DNA from: Clostridia bacterium
GTDB lineage: Bacteria; Bacillota; Clostridia; Oscillospirales; Acutalibacteraceae
DNA length: 64,000 bases
NCBI GenBank assembly: GCA_017416485.1
Contig: JAFQCH010000023.1
Coordinates: forward strand, 63,262-127,261
Direction: 5' to 3'
The notes below the pieces were generated by a model. The model was not told where the DNA came from. It ran no database searches and worked only from the letters and a program-made list of their open reading frames with translations. Numbering within the stretch: position 1 is the first letter of the stretch; each line of letters opens with the position of its first letter. This document shows positions 53,474 to 62,299 of this stretch, in pieces. A program made the position numbers and the translations under genes.

Positions 53474-54679
53474 ATGGCTGATCTCAAAGCATTAAAAGCA
53501 AGAAAATTTTTATCCATGCTTTCCGACAGACAGGAAAGATTTGAAGAAGCAAAGGCAGAATTCCCCTCTTTTTCAGATAATGCCGCTGTGCTTGCACGTG
53601 CATTGCATCCAAAAAGACAGTACCTGAAAGTATCGGAAGTTATTGCAAGAGGGGATGATTGCAAGAGTTTTGTGCTTGTTCCCGATGCAGACCGCGGAAC
53701 CGAAAAACTTGCTTATTTCGGGGCTGGCAAATATCTGACTGTTTTTGAAACGATTGAAAATATGCCTGTTACAAGAGCCTACTCCATTTCTTCTTCTCCC
53801 AATGATGCGCTGAACGGCAAATATGTTCTGACCATTAAATTGGTCGAAGGCGGTTTAGTGTCGCGTTATATTCTTGATAATTGGGAAGTCGGTACTTCTG
53901 TCGAAGTTTCCGCCCCCTCGGGGAACTTTGAATATCAGCCCCTTCGTGATGCACAGAAAGTCATCTGCCTTGCGGGCGGCAGCGGTATTACCCCGTTTTT
54001 GTCCATGGCAAATGCCATTGCCGACGGCGATGAAGATTTTGAAATGACTCTTCTCTACGGTAGCCGTAACAAGGATGTTATTCTGTTTAAAGATGAGCTC
54101 GATGCAGTTGCAGCAAAATGCGGCAAGGTCAAGGTTGTTCATGTTTTGAGCGACAATGGTGCCGCTGATGCACTTGAAGGCGCTGAAAGCGGATTTATCA
54201 CAGCGGAACTGATTAAAAAATACGCACCTGCAGATGAAGCATATTCCGTCTTCCTTTGCGGACCGCAACAGATGTATGAATTTGTAGACAAGGAACTCGA
54301 AAAACTGAATCTGCCCAAGAAGTTCATCCGCCACGAGATGTTCGGTGAATTCCACAATCCCTCTACACAGGCAGACTATCCCGCAGGTGTTCCCGAAACG
54401 GTCAATATCACTGTTACCATTCAGGATGTTACAACAACTGTCAGCGGTTCGAGCAATGATTCTATTATGCAGATTCTTGAAAAGAACGGCATTTCCGTTC
54501 CCGCCCGTTGCAGAAGCGGTGAATGCGGATTCTGCCATTCCCATTTGATTTCGGGGCAGATCTATGTACCGAAGCATCTTGATTACAGGCGCCTTGCAGA
54601 CTACAAATTTGGTTGTATTCATCCTTGTTGCACATTCCCGCTGTCTGACATAGTAATCAATGTTCCTGTTGCAAAATAA
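53474..54679 (+). CDS. NAD(P)H-dependent flavin reductase with C-terminal 2Fe-2S domain
   Basis: 401 residues. A helical N-terminus (1-45) precedes an FNR module: FAD motif RAYSISSSPND (101-111), nucleotide-binding AGGSGITPF (167-175) and CGPQQM (262-267). The plant-type ferredoxin domain (about 310-401) has CRSGECGFC (Cys346, 351, 354) and further Cys at 381, 385 and 386. It would pass electrons from NAD(P)H through FAD and 2Fe-2S, presumably to the FAD oxidoreductase encoded immediately upstream. Confidence 0.86.
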   Translation: MADLKALKARKFLSMLSDRQERFEEAKAEFPSFSDNAAVLARALHPKRQYLKVSEVIARGDDCKSFVLVPDADRGTEKLAYFGAGKYLTVFETIENMPVTRAYSISSSPNDALNGKYVLTIKLVEGGLVSRYILDNWEVGTSVEVSAPSGNFEYQPLRDAQKVICLAGGSGITPFLSMANAIADGDEDFEMTLLYGSRNKDVILFKDELDAVAAKCGKVKVVHVLSDNGAADALEGAESGFITAELIKKYAPADEAYSVFLCGPQQMYEFVDKELEKLNLPKKFIRHEMFGEFHNPSTQADYPAGVPETVNITVTIQDVTTTVSGSSNDSIMQILEKNGISVPARCRSGECGFCHSHLISGQIYVPKHLDYRRLADYKFGCIHPCCTFPLSDIVINVPVAK

Positions 54680-54689
54680 ACCATAAAAC

Positions 54690-54721
54690 AAAGCCTGTTG
54701 CTCAGCAGCAGGCTTTTAACT
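54690..54721. terminator. Bidirectional terminator between the reductase gene and murQ
   Basis: AAGCCTG / CAGGCTT with inner TGCT/AGCA and a T-tract following. Confidence 0.8.
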
Positions 54722-54724
54722 TTG

Positions 54725-55525
54725 TTATTTGATTGCTTCGCGAATAACCCAATCACTTTTTTCAAGACGATTGATTGCTTCTTCTGCGGTACATTGCAAA
54801 ATCTCCTGTACAATTCCGATCATTCGGTTTTTCAGTTTCTTGTTGGTCGGCTTCAGATTGATCATCAGGTTTTCATACACATAGCCGCATTTTACCATGG
54901 CAGTGGTGGAGATCATGTTAAGTATAATTTTCTGTGCCGTTCCTGCTTTCATGCGGGTGGAACCCGTGATCACTTCGGGGCCTGTGTCTGCACAAATTCC
55001 GATGTCGGCAAGGGATTGCATTTTGGTTTCGGGGTTGTTTGCAATGGCAACGGTTACTGCACCAATGCTTTTTGCATATTCGAGCGCCCCGATCACATAA
55101 GCTGCCGATCCCGATGCAGAAATACCGATAACAATATCTTTGGCACAGACGTTGTGTTCTTTTAAATCTATCACAGCAAGTTCTGCACTGTCTTCCTTGT
55201 TTTCGCTTGCTCTGAACATGCTGTCATTGCCTCCTGCAATGATACCGTTGAAAAGAACATACGGCACACCGAATGTCGGCGGACACTCTGCCGCATCGCA
55301 AACACCGAGTCTGCCTGATGTGCCGGCTCCGACATAAAATACTCTGCCGCCGTTCTGAATGGCATTTGTCACAGCATCACATGCTTTGGCAATAGCGGGC
55401 AATTCCTTATCCACAGCCGCACAGACGGTGCGGTTTTCTTCGTTTATAATCTTCACAATCTCTTGTGTTGACATGGATTCCAGGTTTGTTGTATTCGGAT
55501 TTCTTTTTTCAGTCTTGAGCATCAT
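54725..55525 (-). CDS. murQ: N-acetylmuramic acid 6-phosphate etherase
   Basis: 266-residue SIS-fold enzyme. VGAGTSGRLGVCDAAECPPT, IAGGNDSMFRASE, ISASGSAAYV and TGSTRMKAGTAQK are the MurQ signatures, with catalytic Glu in AECPPT. It is slightly shorter than E. coli MurQ (298) at the C-terminus. It splits lactate from MurNAc-6-P to give GlcNAc-6-P during wall recycling. It starts directly after the kinase stop, forming a two-gene unit. Confidence 0.94.
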   Translation of the reverse strand: MMLKTEKRNPNTTNLESMSTQEIVKIINEENRTVCAAVDKELPAIAKACDAVTNAIQNGGRVFYVGAGTSGRLGVCDAAECPPTFGVPYVLFNGIIAGGNDSMFRASENKEDSAELAVIDLKEHNVCAKDIVIGISASGSAAYVIGALEYAKSIGAVTVAIANNPETKMQSLADIGICADTGPEVITGSTRMKAGTAQKIILNMISTTAMVKCGYVYENLMINLKPTNKKLKNRMIGIVQEILQCTAEEAINRLEKSDWVIREAIK

Positions 55526-56416
55526 TTATTCTCCGTTCTCGGAAATGGTCAGTGCCTTCTTTAATGCACCATTCACAGGGCGTTCACACGAAAAATGCAG
55601 ATCACAGCAGGGAATATGCTGTTTAAAGAATGGAAGCAAGACGTCTTTTTCGTTTGCCAATCCGCCGCAGATGAAAACAGGTAAATTTTCTGTTTGTGCA
55701 ATCTTATAAGCTGTTTTAATAAAACTTGCAACCTCCTGGACATTTCTGTTAAGGATTGTTCTTGCATAATCGTCATTTTGCTTATAAGCTTCAAAAACGA
55801 TCGGTGCGAAGGAGGCAATTTTTGCCTTCCCGCTTTCATAAATTTCAGGGATTGATTCCGGAATGGGTTTATTTAATATATTTTCAATCATGTTTTTGAT
55901 TAAAATACTTCCATCTCTGCCGTCATAGCATCCCAATGCGCAATATAAGGCATCTGCACCGATGTGATAACCGCTTCCCGCTTTGTCGAGCAAATATCCC
56001 CAACCGCCTATGCGATGTAAACAATTGTTTTGCTGACAAAATGCAACAATGCCTGTTCCCATAATAACGCAAACACCGTCATTGGCTTCGATTGTCATGG
56101 CAATGCAGTTGTCAATGTCACTGCCGTTGTCAAAACTGCCAAAGCCGAATTGCGATAAACAGGAATGGATTTTTTCTTTGTTGTCGCCCGAAATCCCGCC
56201 TGCAATGCCTGCAAAGCAAGAAACAATGCTGTAATCAATACCAATGCAACAATGTTCAATTCCTTCTTTCAGAACATTCTGCATTTGTCCCATACCAACA
56301 TCCACGGGATTTGCACTGCCGAGTGTCCACTCCTTTATGACATTGAATTGTCGGTCTGTCAGCACAAAATCTGTTTTTGTGCCGCCTGCATCAATTCCCA
56401 ACAGATAATCCGCCAT
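55526..56416 (-). CDS. BadF/BcrA-type amino-sugar kinase (GlcNAc/MurNAc kinase)
   Basis: 296 residues of the ASKHA fold. The phosphate-1 loop is LGIDAGGTKTDFVL, then GVCVIMGTGIVAF (phosphate-2), RIGGWGYLLDKAGSGYHIG and FICGGLANEKDVL (adenosine). Pairing with murQ matches the Clostridial MurK arrangement, in which the kinase phosphorylates MurNAc and GlcNAc taken up from the wall. AAAGGAG precedes the ATG. Confidence 0.87.
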   Translation of the reverse strand: MADYLLGIDAGGTKTDFVLTDRQFNVIKEWTLGSANPVDVGMGQMQNVLKEGIEHCCIGIDYSIVSCFAGIAGGISGDNKEKIHSCLSQFGFGSFDNGSDIDNCIAMTIEANDGVCVIMGTGIVAFCQQNNCLHRIGGWGYLLDKAGSGYHIGADALYCALGCYDGRDGSILIKNMIENILNKPIPESIPEIYESGKAKIASFAPIVFEAYKQNDDYARTILNRNVQEVASFIKTAYKIAQTENLPVFICGGLANEKDVLLPFFKQHIPCCDLHFSCERPVNGALKKALTISENGE

Positions 56417-56500
56417 CGTGTCAGCTCCTTTGTTTTGTTGCTATTATTTTATATTAAAGGAATAAAAAATGCAATCCTTATATAAATTATTAAATTTATA

Positions 56501-56529
56501 TTGATTAAAGCTTGCTTTTCTGCTATTAT
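56501..56529 (+). promoter_or_regulatory. Promoter of the alpha-galactosidase gene
   Basis: TTGATT (56501-56506), 17-base spacer, TATTAT (56524-56529), before CAGGAGG. Confidence 0.7.
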
Positions 56530-56558
56530 ATATACAATACCTTTCAGGAGGAGATAAA

Positions 56559-58235
56559 ATGGATAAACTCTATACCATCCGCTATAAAAATGCGAATGAA
56601 GTCATTACCACCCATGAAACCGAAACCGATTTTTTCAAACTCGACATTGTTGAAAAGGACAATCGCTATACCGTTACCCTGATTCCCAAAAGAACCTTTG
56701 AAATCGTTGATTTCATTGTTGATATGCCCTTTGCTTTCAAAAAAGGCGACAAGTTCTTTGGCAACGGTTATCAGTCCTGGACCAAAACAAAGGAATATAC
56801 CGCAGATGAAATCATGCCCGGCATTATTCATCTGGCCGATATCAGTGAATTTACGAAAGGCATTGCAAGAAAGACAAGTGATGCCTGGTTTGTTGATTAT
56901 TCTGAACTGCCCGGTGAATTCCACAGCCATTGCTATACCTACATCCGCAACGGCGATCATGTAAAGCTGTGGGGTTCTCTGAGCGAAAAATTCGGTTATA
57001 CGCTTTTCAAAGTCAAGATGAACGCCAACCGCTTCTTCTTTGTTAAAGACCTTGAAGGCAAGCTGATTCGAGAACCCTGGCAGATTTTTGATATTGTTTC
57101 TTTTGAAGGTACTTACGAAGAAGTCTTCGACAAGTATTTTGCAATGTGGAAAATGCCCGAAACCCGTTTCGGCATGATGAGTGGTTACACATCCTGGTAC
57201 AACTATTTCCAGAATATCACCGAAGATATCATCATCCGCGATCTCAACGGTCTGGATCCCTATAAAGATCAGGTCAACATTTTCCAGATCGACGACGGTT
57301 ATGAAACCTTTATCGGTGACTGGCTCGATCCCAATCCCAAGAAGTTCCCCAAGGGTATGAAGTACATTGCCGACGAAATTCACAAGAAGGGCTATAAAGC
57401 AGGTATCTGGCTTGCACCTTTCAACTGTCAGAAGGTTTCCCGCATGGCCAAGGAACATCCCGATTGGCTCATTCAGGATGACAACGGCAAGCCGATGGTC
57501 GGTTGCATTGCATGGGGCGGCGCTTATACATTTGATATTTACAATGAAGAGGTCCGTGCTTATCTGAAAGAAGTTTTCGATGTTGTCCTCAATGAATGGG
57601 GTTATGACATGGTCAAACTCGACTTCCTCTACAGCCAGTGCATTAAACCCCGTTACGGCAAGTGCCGCGGTGAAATTATGTGCGATGCCATGGCATTCCT
57701 GCGTGAGTTGGTCGGCGACAAACTCTTCCTCGGTTGCGGTGTACCCATCGGTCCCGCGCTCGGTGTTGTGGATGCCTGCCGCATCAGCTGTGACGTTGAC
57801 CTGACTTACTTCGGCAAATTCTACAGCCGTATTCAGGTCAGCAACGAAATGCTCAATGCAAGAAGTGCCATCAACAATTCGCTGTTCCGTCGCCATCTGA
57901 GCAAGCGTGTATGGATGAACGACCCCGACGTTTTCTTCCTGCGCAAAGACAATCTCACCTTTACCGATGAACAGAAATATCTGCTCGGCAAGATCAACAA
58001 CCTCTGCGGTGATGTTCTGTTTGTTTCCGATAATGCAGGCGATTACGATGCCAAAACGGGCGAACTGCTGAAGAAGTTCTTCGACAAGACAAACGAAAAA
58101 GTCATTGATGCCGAATATCTGCGTGACGAAGTTATCAAAGTCACAACCGAAAAAGACGGTGTTGTATCGTCCTTCACATTCGACCTTGCAAAGGGCTCTT
58201 TCATCACGGTGGAAGATTGGAAAAAATATTTCTGA
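56559..58235 (+). CDS. GH36-family alpha-galactosidase
   Basis: 558 residues. The N-terminal beta-sandwich (to about 195) contains FFGNGYQSWTKTKEY. The barrel has FQIDDGYETFIGDW, AGIWLAPFNCQ, the nucleophile Asp355 in MVKLDFLYS and acid/base Asp412 in RISCDVDLTY. It is shorter than the 700-residue GH36 enzymes, as in compact cytoplasmic forms, and has no signal peptide. It would release alpha-galactose from raffinose-type sugars, melibiose or host glycans. Own promoter; monocistronic. Confidence 0.9.
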   Translation: MDKLYTIRYKNANEVITTHETETDFFKLDIVEKDNRYTVTLIPKRTFEIVDFIVDMPFAFKKGDKFFGNGYQSWTKTKEYTADEIMPGIIHLADISEFTKGIARKTSDAWFVDYSELPGEFHSHCYTYIRNGDHVKLWGSLSEKFGYTLFKVKMNANRFFFVKDLEGKLIREPWQIFDIVSFEGTYEEVFDKYFAMWKMPETRFGMMSGYTSWYNYFQNITEDIIIRDLNGLDPYKDQVNIFQIDDGYETFIGDWLDPNPKKFPKGMKYIADEIHKKGYKAGIWLAPFNCQKVSRMAKEHPDWLIQDDNGKPMVGCIAWGGAYTFDIYNEEVRAYLKEVFDVVLNEWGYDMVKLDFLYSQCIKPRYGKCRGEIMCDAMAFLRELVGDKLFLGCGVPIGPALGVVDACRISCDVDLTYFGKFYSRIQVSNEMLNARSAINNSLFRRHLSKRVWMNDPDVFFLRKDNLTFTDEQKYLLGKINNLCGDVLFVSDNAGDYDAKTGELLKKFFDKTNEKVIDAEYLRDEVIKVTTEKDGVVSSFTFDLAKGSFITVEDWKKYF

Positions 58236-58247
58236 TATTAATAAAAG

Positions 58248-58284
58248 AACAGGCTTGCAGTCCGAAATGGATTGCAAGCCTGTT
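58248..58284 (-). terminator. Terminator of the small membrane protein gene
   Basis: AACAGGCTTGCA pairs with TGCAAGCCTGTT; on the minus strand CTTTTATT follows. It probably also stops the convergent alpha-galactosidase transcript. Confidence 0.75.
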
Positions 58285-58291
58285 GTGGATG

Positions 58292-58567
58292 TTACTCTAT
58301 AAGCAAAAAAGATGCTGCGTGATCAATAACAATCAGTAATAGAATAATAGTAAGAATTACCTTTTGCCATGTTTTAATTTTTGATGGTATGATAAGACCG
58401 ATGAAAATTGATGCAAGAAGCGGGGGAAGAATTAACATTGCTGCAACAAGGAAATACGGATGTTGGATAATCGATACGGCAATCATAATCAGCAAATCAA
58501 CTACCGGTATCAGCAAAGAAAATACCAATGCGGCAATTTGCTTTTTTGTCGGTTTCTGTCTAAACAT
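58292..58567 (-). CDS. Small two- or three-helix membrane protein
   Basis: 91 residues from ATG 58567, supported by GGAGG 7 bases upstream; the frame extends to 58669 without a ribosome site. It starts MFRQKPTKKQIAALVFS and has hydrophobic segments at about 10-33, 38-57 and 65-85. No family recognised. Confidence 0.65.
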   Translation of the reverse strand: MFRQKPTKKQIAALVFSLLIPVVDLLIMIAVSIIQHPYFLVAAMLILPPLLASIFIGLIIPSKIKTWQKVILTIILLLIVIDHAASFLLIE

Positions 58568-58702
58568 TTCGGAGCCTCCAAACAAATTTTGAAAAAAGAA
58601 ATGAATCATATTTTGTAAACAGATGCATAGATCGGCTATATTATATAACAAATGCGCAGAAAAAGTCAATCTTTAACAAATTGTTGCAATTTGTTGAGTA
58701 TT

Positions 58703-58744
58703 AAAAAGAAAAGACTTGCGATCCATCAGGACAGCAAGCCTTTT
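58703..58744 (-). terminator. Terminator of the alpha-mannosidase gene
   Basis: On the minus strand GGCTTGC...GTCC-TGAT-GGAT...GCAAGTC is followed by TTTTCTTTTT, 10 bases after the stop. Confidence 0.85.
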
Positions 58745-58753
58745 TGTTATGTT

Positions 58754-61700
58754 TTATTTTTCAATCAACAAGGTTTTGATTTCAAACGGTTTGAAGGCAA
58801 GTTCAATCACGCCGTCAACAGCTGTGATTTCTTCTTTCTTGTCTTCAAGCATGTTGGTAAGCCATACCTTTGTGAACGGTGCGTTGATTGTAATTTTTGT
58901 ATTCGTTGCATTGCGTTCGCAATCATACAGACGAACAACATGCGCATTTTCAATCAGTTCAGCGGGCTTGACTGCTTCGCAGATGATGTTGGAAGCATCA
59001 ATTTCCATGAATGCTTTAGTCTGTTTTACTGCACCGGGAATGATAACGGTCGGAATATTCAGCTCATAAGACGGTTTTACAACATTGTCCGCACTGAAAT
59101 CGCCGTCATGCGGCAACAGGGAATAGGTCATTTCGTGTACACCCTTGTCACCCGTGACATCAGGATGTGTGCCGCCTCTGTGCAAAGAAAGACGAAGATT
59201 GGCATCCGTTACGGTGATACCATATTTACAATCATTGAGAAGCGCCACACCGAATCTGCTTTCGGAAACATCGGTCCACTTGTAGTTGCAGACTTCAAAT
59301 TTTGCATATTCAAGGGATGTATTTCTGGTGGTGGGACGTTCAACAAAACCGTACTGAATTTCGTTCTTTGCGTTGAGAGTACGGATATCAAGATCAAAGC
59401 CGACTTTCAGCAGAGAGTGCGGAGAATTCCAATCCACAAGGGTCTGGAAATCAACACGCGGGTTGTTTGCATAAACAACCATATCCTGTGTAAGTGTGGA
59501 TTTGCCGAATTTGAATGCGGAACGAATGCGCATTTCAACAGCACCATCGCTGACCACTTCGCGGGAAACAAAGCCGTCAACAACTTTCAGTCTTTCAACT
59601 ACGTCTGTTTCAAGATCCCAGTTGTCCCATACGTGCGGAACATCTTCACCGAACAGCAGGCAGTTCAGCGGGTCACCGCCATTCTTGCGCAGTTCTTTGC
59701 CGCTCTTTTTGTCAACAAAGGATGCAATGTAACCGTCTTTGCTGAATGTGATAACAGCAAACGGCGTTTCGAGTTTTTCGCCGTCATATTTGAATACGGA
59801 AGCAGCATCGGGAGCCTTGTCAGTCATTTTGATTGTCTTGGCATTGAAGCCTTCAATAGCGCCTGCATCAATAGCAAGACTCTTTCTGCCGCATACATCT
59901 GTGTACTGCTGGCTGGGAACATCCGCTGCAAAACGGTTTTCGTTTTCAATGACAGCTACGTCATTTCTTGCAAAGGAAAGCGTATTGTAAAGAGTGACAG
60001 AATCAGCATCTGCTGCAGTCAGAAGTGCAGCATATTCATCAGCCTTGTTGTTGAGATCGCAGATCAGTTCATCCATTTCAACATTGTACTTTTCGTAAAC
60101 GGGCGTAATGCAGGTGCCGGGAAGAATATCATGGAATTGATTCTTCAGCAGGATCTTGGTCCATCTGTCGGCATATTCACAGGCGGGGGAGTCGGACACA
60201 ACATTGAAATATTCCATGTTGCGGACGGCAAATTCACCTTTTCTGTTCTTTCTCTTGACATCGTGCATCTGGGTCAGCGTGCCTCTGTGCAATTCAAGAT
60301 ACAGTTCACCGTCATAAGTGGGCAGATATTCGGTATCTTTTTCAAGCTCTTTCATGAAGTTACTGATGGTCATGTTTTCGATCTCGGGCATACCTTCCAT
60401 GGAAGAAGCTCTTCTTGCGGATTCGATCATTCCGTAGGTCGGGCCGCCGCCGCCGTCACCGTAGCCGTATGCCACAAGACGCATATCGTTGGCTTCTTTG
60501 AGCGTGATCTGGTTCACAGCATCCGTAATGTCATCCACATCGGGGAAGCAATGTGTTCTGTTGAAGTGCGTAAGAACCGTGCTTCCGTCAATGCCCTTCC
60601 ATGTGAAGCTTTCAAACGGGAAGTGGTTCATTTCGTTCCAGCCGATCTTGGTGGTGTAGAAATAGGGAACTTCGCAACCGCGCATGATCTGCGGAATGTT
60701 GGCATTGTAGCCGAATGTGTCCGGAAGCCAGAAAGAGTCGGAAGTGTAGCCGAAGTGTTCTCTTGTAAACAACTGACCTTTCAGGAACTGACGAACCATA
60801 AATTCGCCGCTTGTAACATTACAGTCACATTCGACATAAACGCCGCCGTTGGGTTCATATCTGCCTTCGGCAACATATTTCTTCATGTCTTCAAAAATGG
60901 CGGGATAATAATCTTTCATCCATTCGCAATGCAATGCAGAGGACTGAATGAACTTGTATTCGGGATACTGACGCATAAGCGACATAGCGTTGCAGTATGT
61001 ACGGGCACATTTGCGAATGGTTTCATCCACAGGCCAGAGCCATGCAGTATCCATGTGGCTGTGACCGATAAGACCGACTCTGCCGAATGTGCGGCTGTTA
61101 CCACCCTTATTGAAGAATTCACGTGTGTGAACAAGAGCCTTGCGGACACCTTCCTGAATTTCTTCGTCCGTATAATGAAGCGGGTAGAAAATAACACAGT
61201 CAGCAACTTTATCAAGAACACGCATCGATCTCGTTCTTGCAAAATTGTTTTTCGGTAAAACTTCTCTTGCGGTCAGCAGTTCGCGCACGTCGAAAACGAA
61301 ATCTTTGATTTCTTCATTCATGTAGCAAAGTTGAACGCCGTTGAAAGTGTGCATATAATCTTTGGCAGGAATGTCGGGATAGCCGTAATTGTCAAAAGGC
61401 ATACAATCAACACAGAAATGACCTGCATAGCATTCAAAAGAAAGCTGATAGGTATCACCGGGTTTTGCATTGTCGCAAACGAGCAAAGCGCAATGGTTGC
61501 CGCCGACAAAATCATTCTTGGAATTGTAAAGTCCCATGGGCTTTCCGTCAATGAAGAACAACTGTTCAACACCGCCGCAGGCAGAAACGGCAAACAGTTT
61601 TTTGCCTTCTGCTTCAGCGGGAACGGTAGCTGTACCCGTAAACCAACGATTCTGCCATTCGCCGCCCCATTTTTCACCGGGAACAGCAGGCTTCCAGCCG

Positions 61701-61852
61701 TCAACGGGAGGCTGACGAAGATGTTCAGCACCGCAATCAACATACTGCATATTTTCGACGTTGCCGCAGGGAACGAAGATTTTTTTGCCGTAGATTTCAA
61801 GCAGAGCTTCTAATTTTTTATAGACTTTCTCTTTCAGAGGTTCGTTATACAT
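58754..61852 (-). CDS. GH38-family alpha-mannosidase
   Basis: 1032 residues. An N-terminal beta domain (about 60-190) precedes the GH38 barrel: zinc ligands in LIGHSHMDTAWLWP (His264, His266, Asp268), nucleophile Asp378 in FWLPDTFGYNANIP, and THFNRTHCFPD with further ligand. The mid-helical and C-terminal beta domains are complete, ending FKPFEIKTLLIE. No signal peptide, so it trims imported mannosides (N-glycan fragments, phospho- or free manno-oligosaccharides). Strong promoter and AAAGGAG upstream. Confidence 0.93.
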   Translation of the reverse strand: MYNEPLKEKVYKKLEALLEIYGKKIFVPCGNVENMQYVDCGAEHLRQPPVDGWKPAVPGEKWGGEWQNRWFTGTATVPAEAEGKKLFAVSACGGVEQLFFIDGKPMGLYNSKNDFVGGNHCALLVCDNAKPGDTYQLSFECYAGHFCVDCMPFDNYGYPDIPAKDYMHTFNGVQLCYMNEEIKDFVFDVRELLTAREVLPKNNFARTRSMRVLDKVADCVIFYPLHYTDEEIQEGVRKALVHTREFFNKGGNSRTFGRVGLIGHSHMDTAWLWPVDETIRKCARTYCNAMSLMRQYPEYKFIQSSALHCEWMKDYYPAIFEDMKKYVAEGRYEPNGGVYVECDCNVTSGEFMVRQFLKGQLFTREHFGYTSDSFWLPDTFGYNANIPQIMRGCEVPYFYTTKIGWNEMNHFPFESFTWKGIDGSTVLTHFNRTHCFPDVDDITDAVNQITLKEANDMRLVAYGYGDGGGGPTYGMIESARRASSMEGMPEIENMTISNFMKELEKDTEYLPTYDGELYLELHRGTLTQMHDVKRKNRKGEFAVRNMEYFNVVSDSPACEYADRWTKILLKNQFHDILPGTCITPVYEKYNVEMDELICDLNNKADEYAALLTAADADSVTLYNTLSFARNDVAVIENENRFAADVPSQQYTDVCGRKSLAIDAGAIEGFNAKTIKMTDKAPDAASVFKYDGEKLETPFAVITFSKDGYIASFVDKKSGKELRKNGGDPLNCLLFGEDVPHVWDNWDLETDVVERLKVVDGFVSREVVSDGAVEMRIRSAFKFGKSTLTQDMVVYANNPRVDFQTLVDWNSPHSLLKVGFDLDIRTLNAKNEIQYGFVERPTTRNTSLEYAKFEVCNYKWTDVSESRFGVALLNDCKYGITVTDANLRLSLHRGGTHPDVTGDKGVHEMTYSLLPHDGDFSADNVVKPSYELNIPTVIIPGAVKQTKAFMEIDASNIICEAVKPAELIENAHVVRLYDCERNATNTKITINAPFTKVWLTNMLEDKKEEITAVDGVIELAFKPFEIKTLLIEK

Positions 61853-61882
61853 ACGAGTCTCCTTTCATAATTATTCATAATA

Positions 61883-61910
61883 AGTATAGCATAAGCAAAA
61901 AAAGTTGCAA
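61883..61910 (-). promoter_or_regulatory. Promoter of the alpha-mannosidase gene
   Basis: On the minus strand TTGCAA (61905-61910), 16-base spacer, TATACT (61883-61888), about 30 bases before the start. The next 100 bases upstream are AT-rich with nothing else recognisable. Confidence 0.65.
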
Positions 61911-62028
61911 GTGTTATCCTTGTAAAAATCAAAACAAAAAATATGTGCAAATTGAACATATCACCTCGTTTGATATTGGTGAAAGTATTTTTTTATAAAA
62001 AATCGTTTTCGACGAATCAACCCCCCGT

Positions 62029-62190
62029 CCCCCAATCTTGGGGGTGGCGAAAAGGTGTTTTTGTTCAATAAGCTTGCGTCATTCAATGAGCCGCAGGCGA
62101 ATTATATGCAAATTGCTCACAACGCGAGCAATTTCCTATATAATAAAAAATGAAAAGTACGCATTACAGTGAATACATACTTTTCAAAAA
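62029..62190. repeat. Structured intergenic element, possible dispersed repeat
   Basis: Three hairpins in 160 bases: CCCCCAA/TTGGGGG (62029-62044), AAATTGCTC/GAGCAATTT (62110-62134) and TGAAAAGTA/TACTTTTCA (62151-62186). The middle part (CATTCAATGAGCCGCAGG and the GCTC...GAGC palindrome) resembles short repetitive tracts common in gut Clostridia, but only one copy is in this window. A 27-codon frame from 62151 has no ribosome site. The rest of the 61853-62299 gap shows only the promoter. Confidence 0.4.
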
Positions 62191-62299
62191 GTGTCTGTAT
62201 TGTTCTTCGGAAGCTATCGTTATACTCCTTTAAATCCTCGCTTTGCGGATAGTATTTTCTGAAATCATCAATTATAGCTTTATTACTGCATTGGTATGG

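Noticed and set aside
56544..58277. 577-codon frame opposite the alpha-galactosidase
   Set aside because: Antisense shadow; composition mirrors the GH36 codons and no translation signals exist.
58652..61258. 868-codon open frame opposite the alpha-mannosidase
   Set aside because: Antisense shadow of a gene with intact GH38 motifs; no promoter, ribosome site or recognisable motif.
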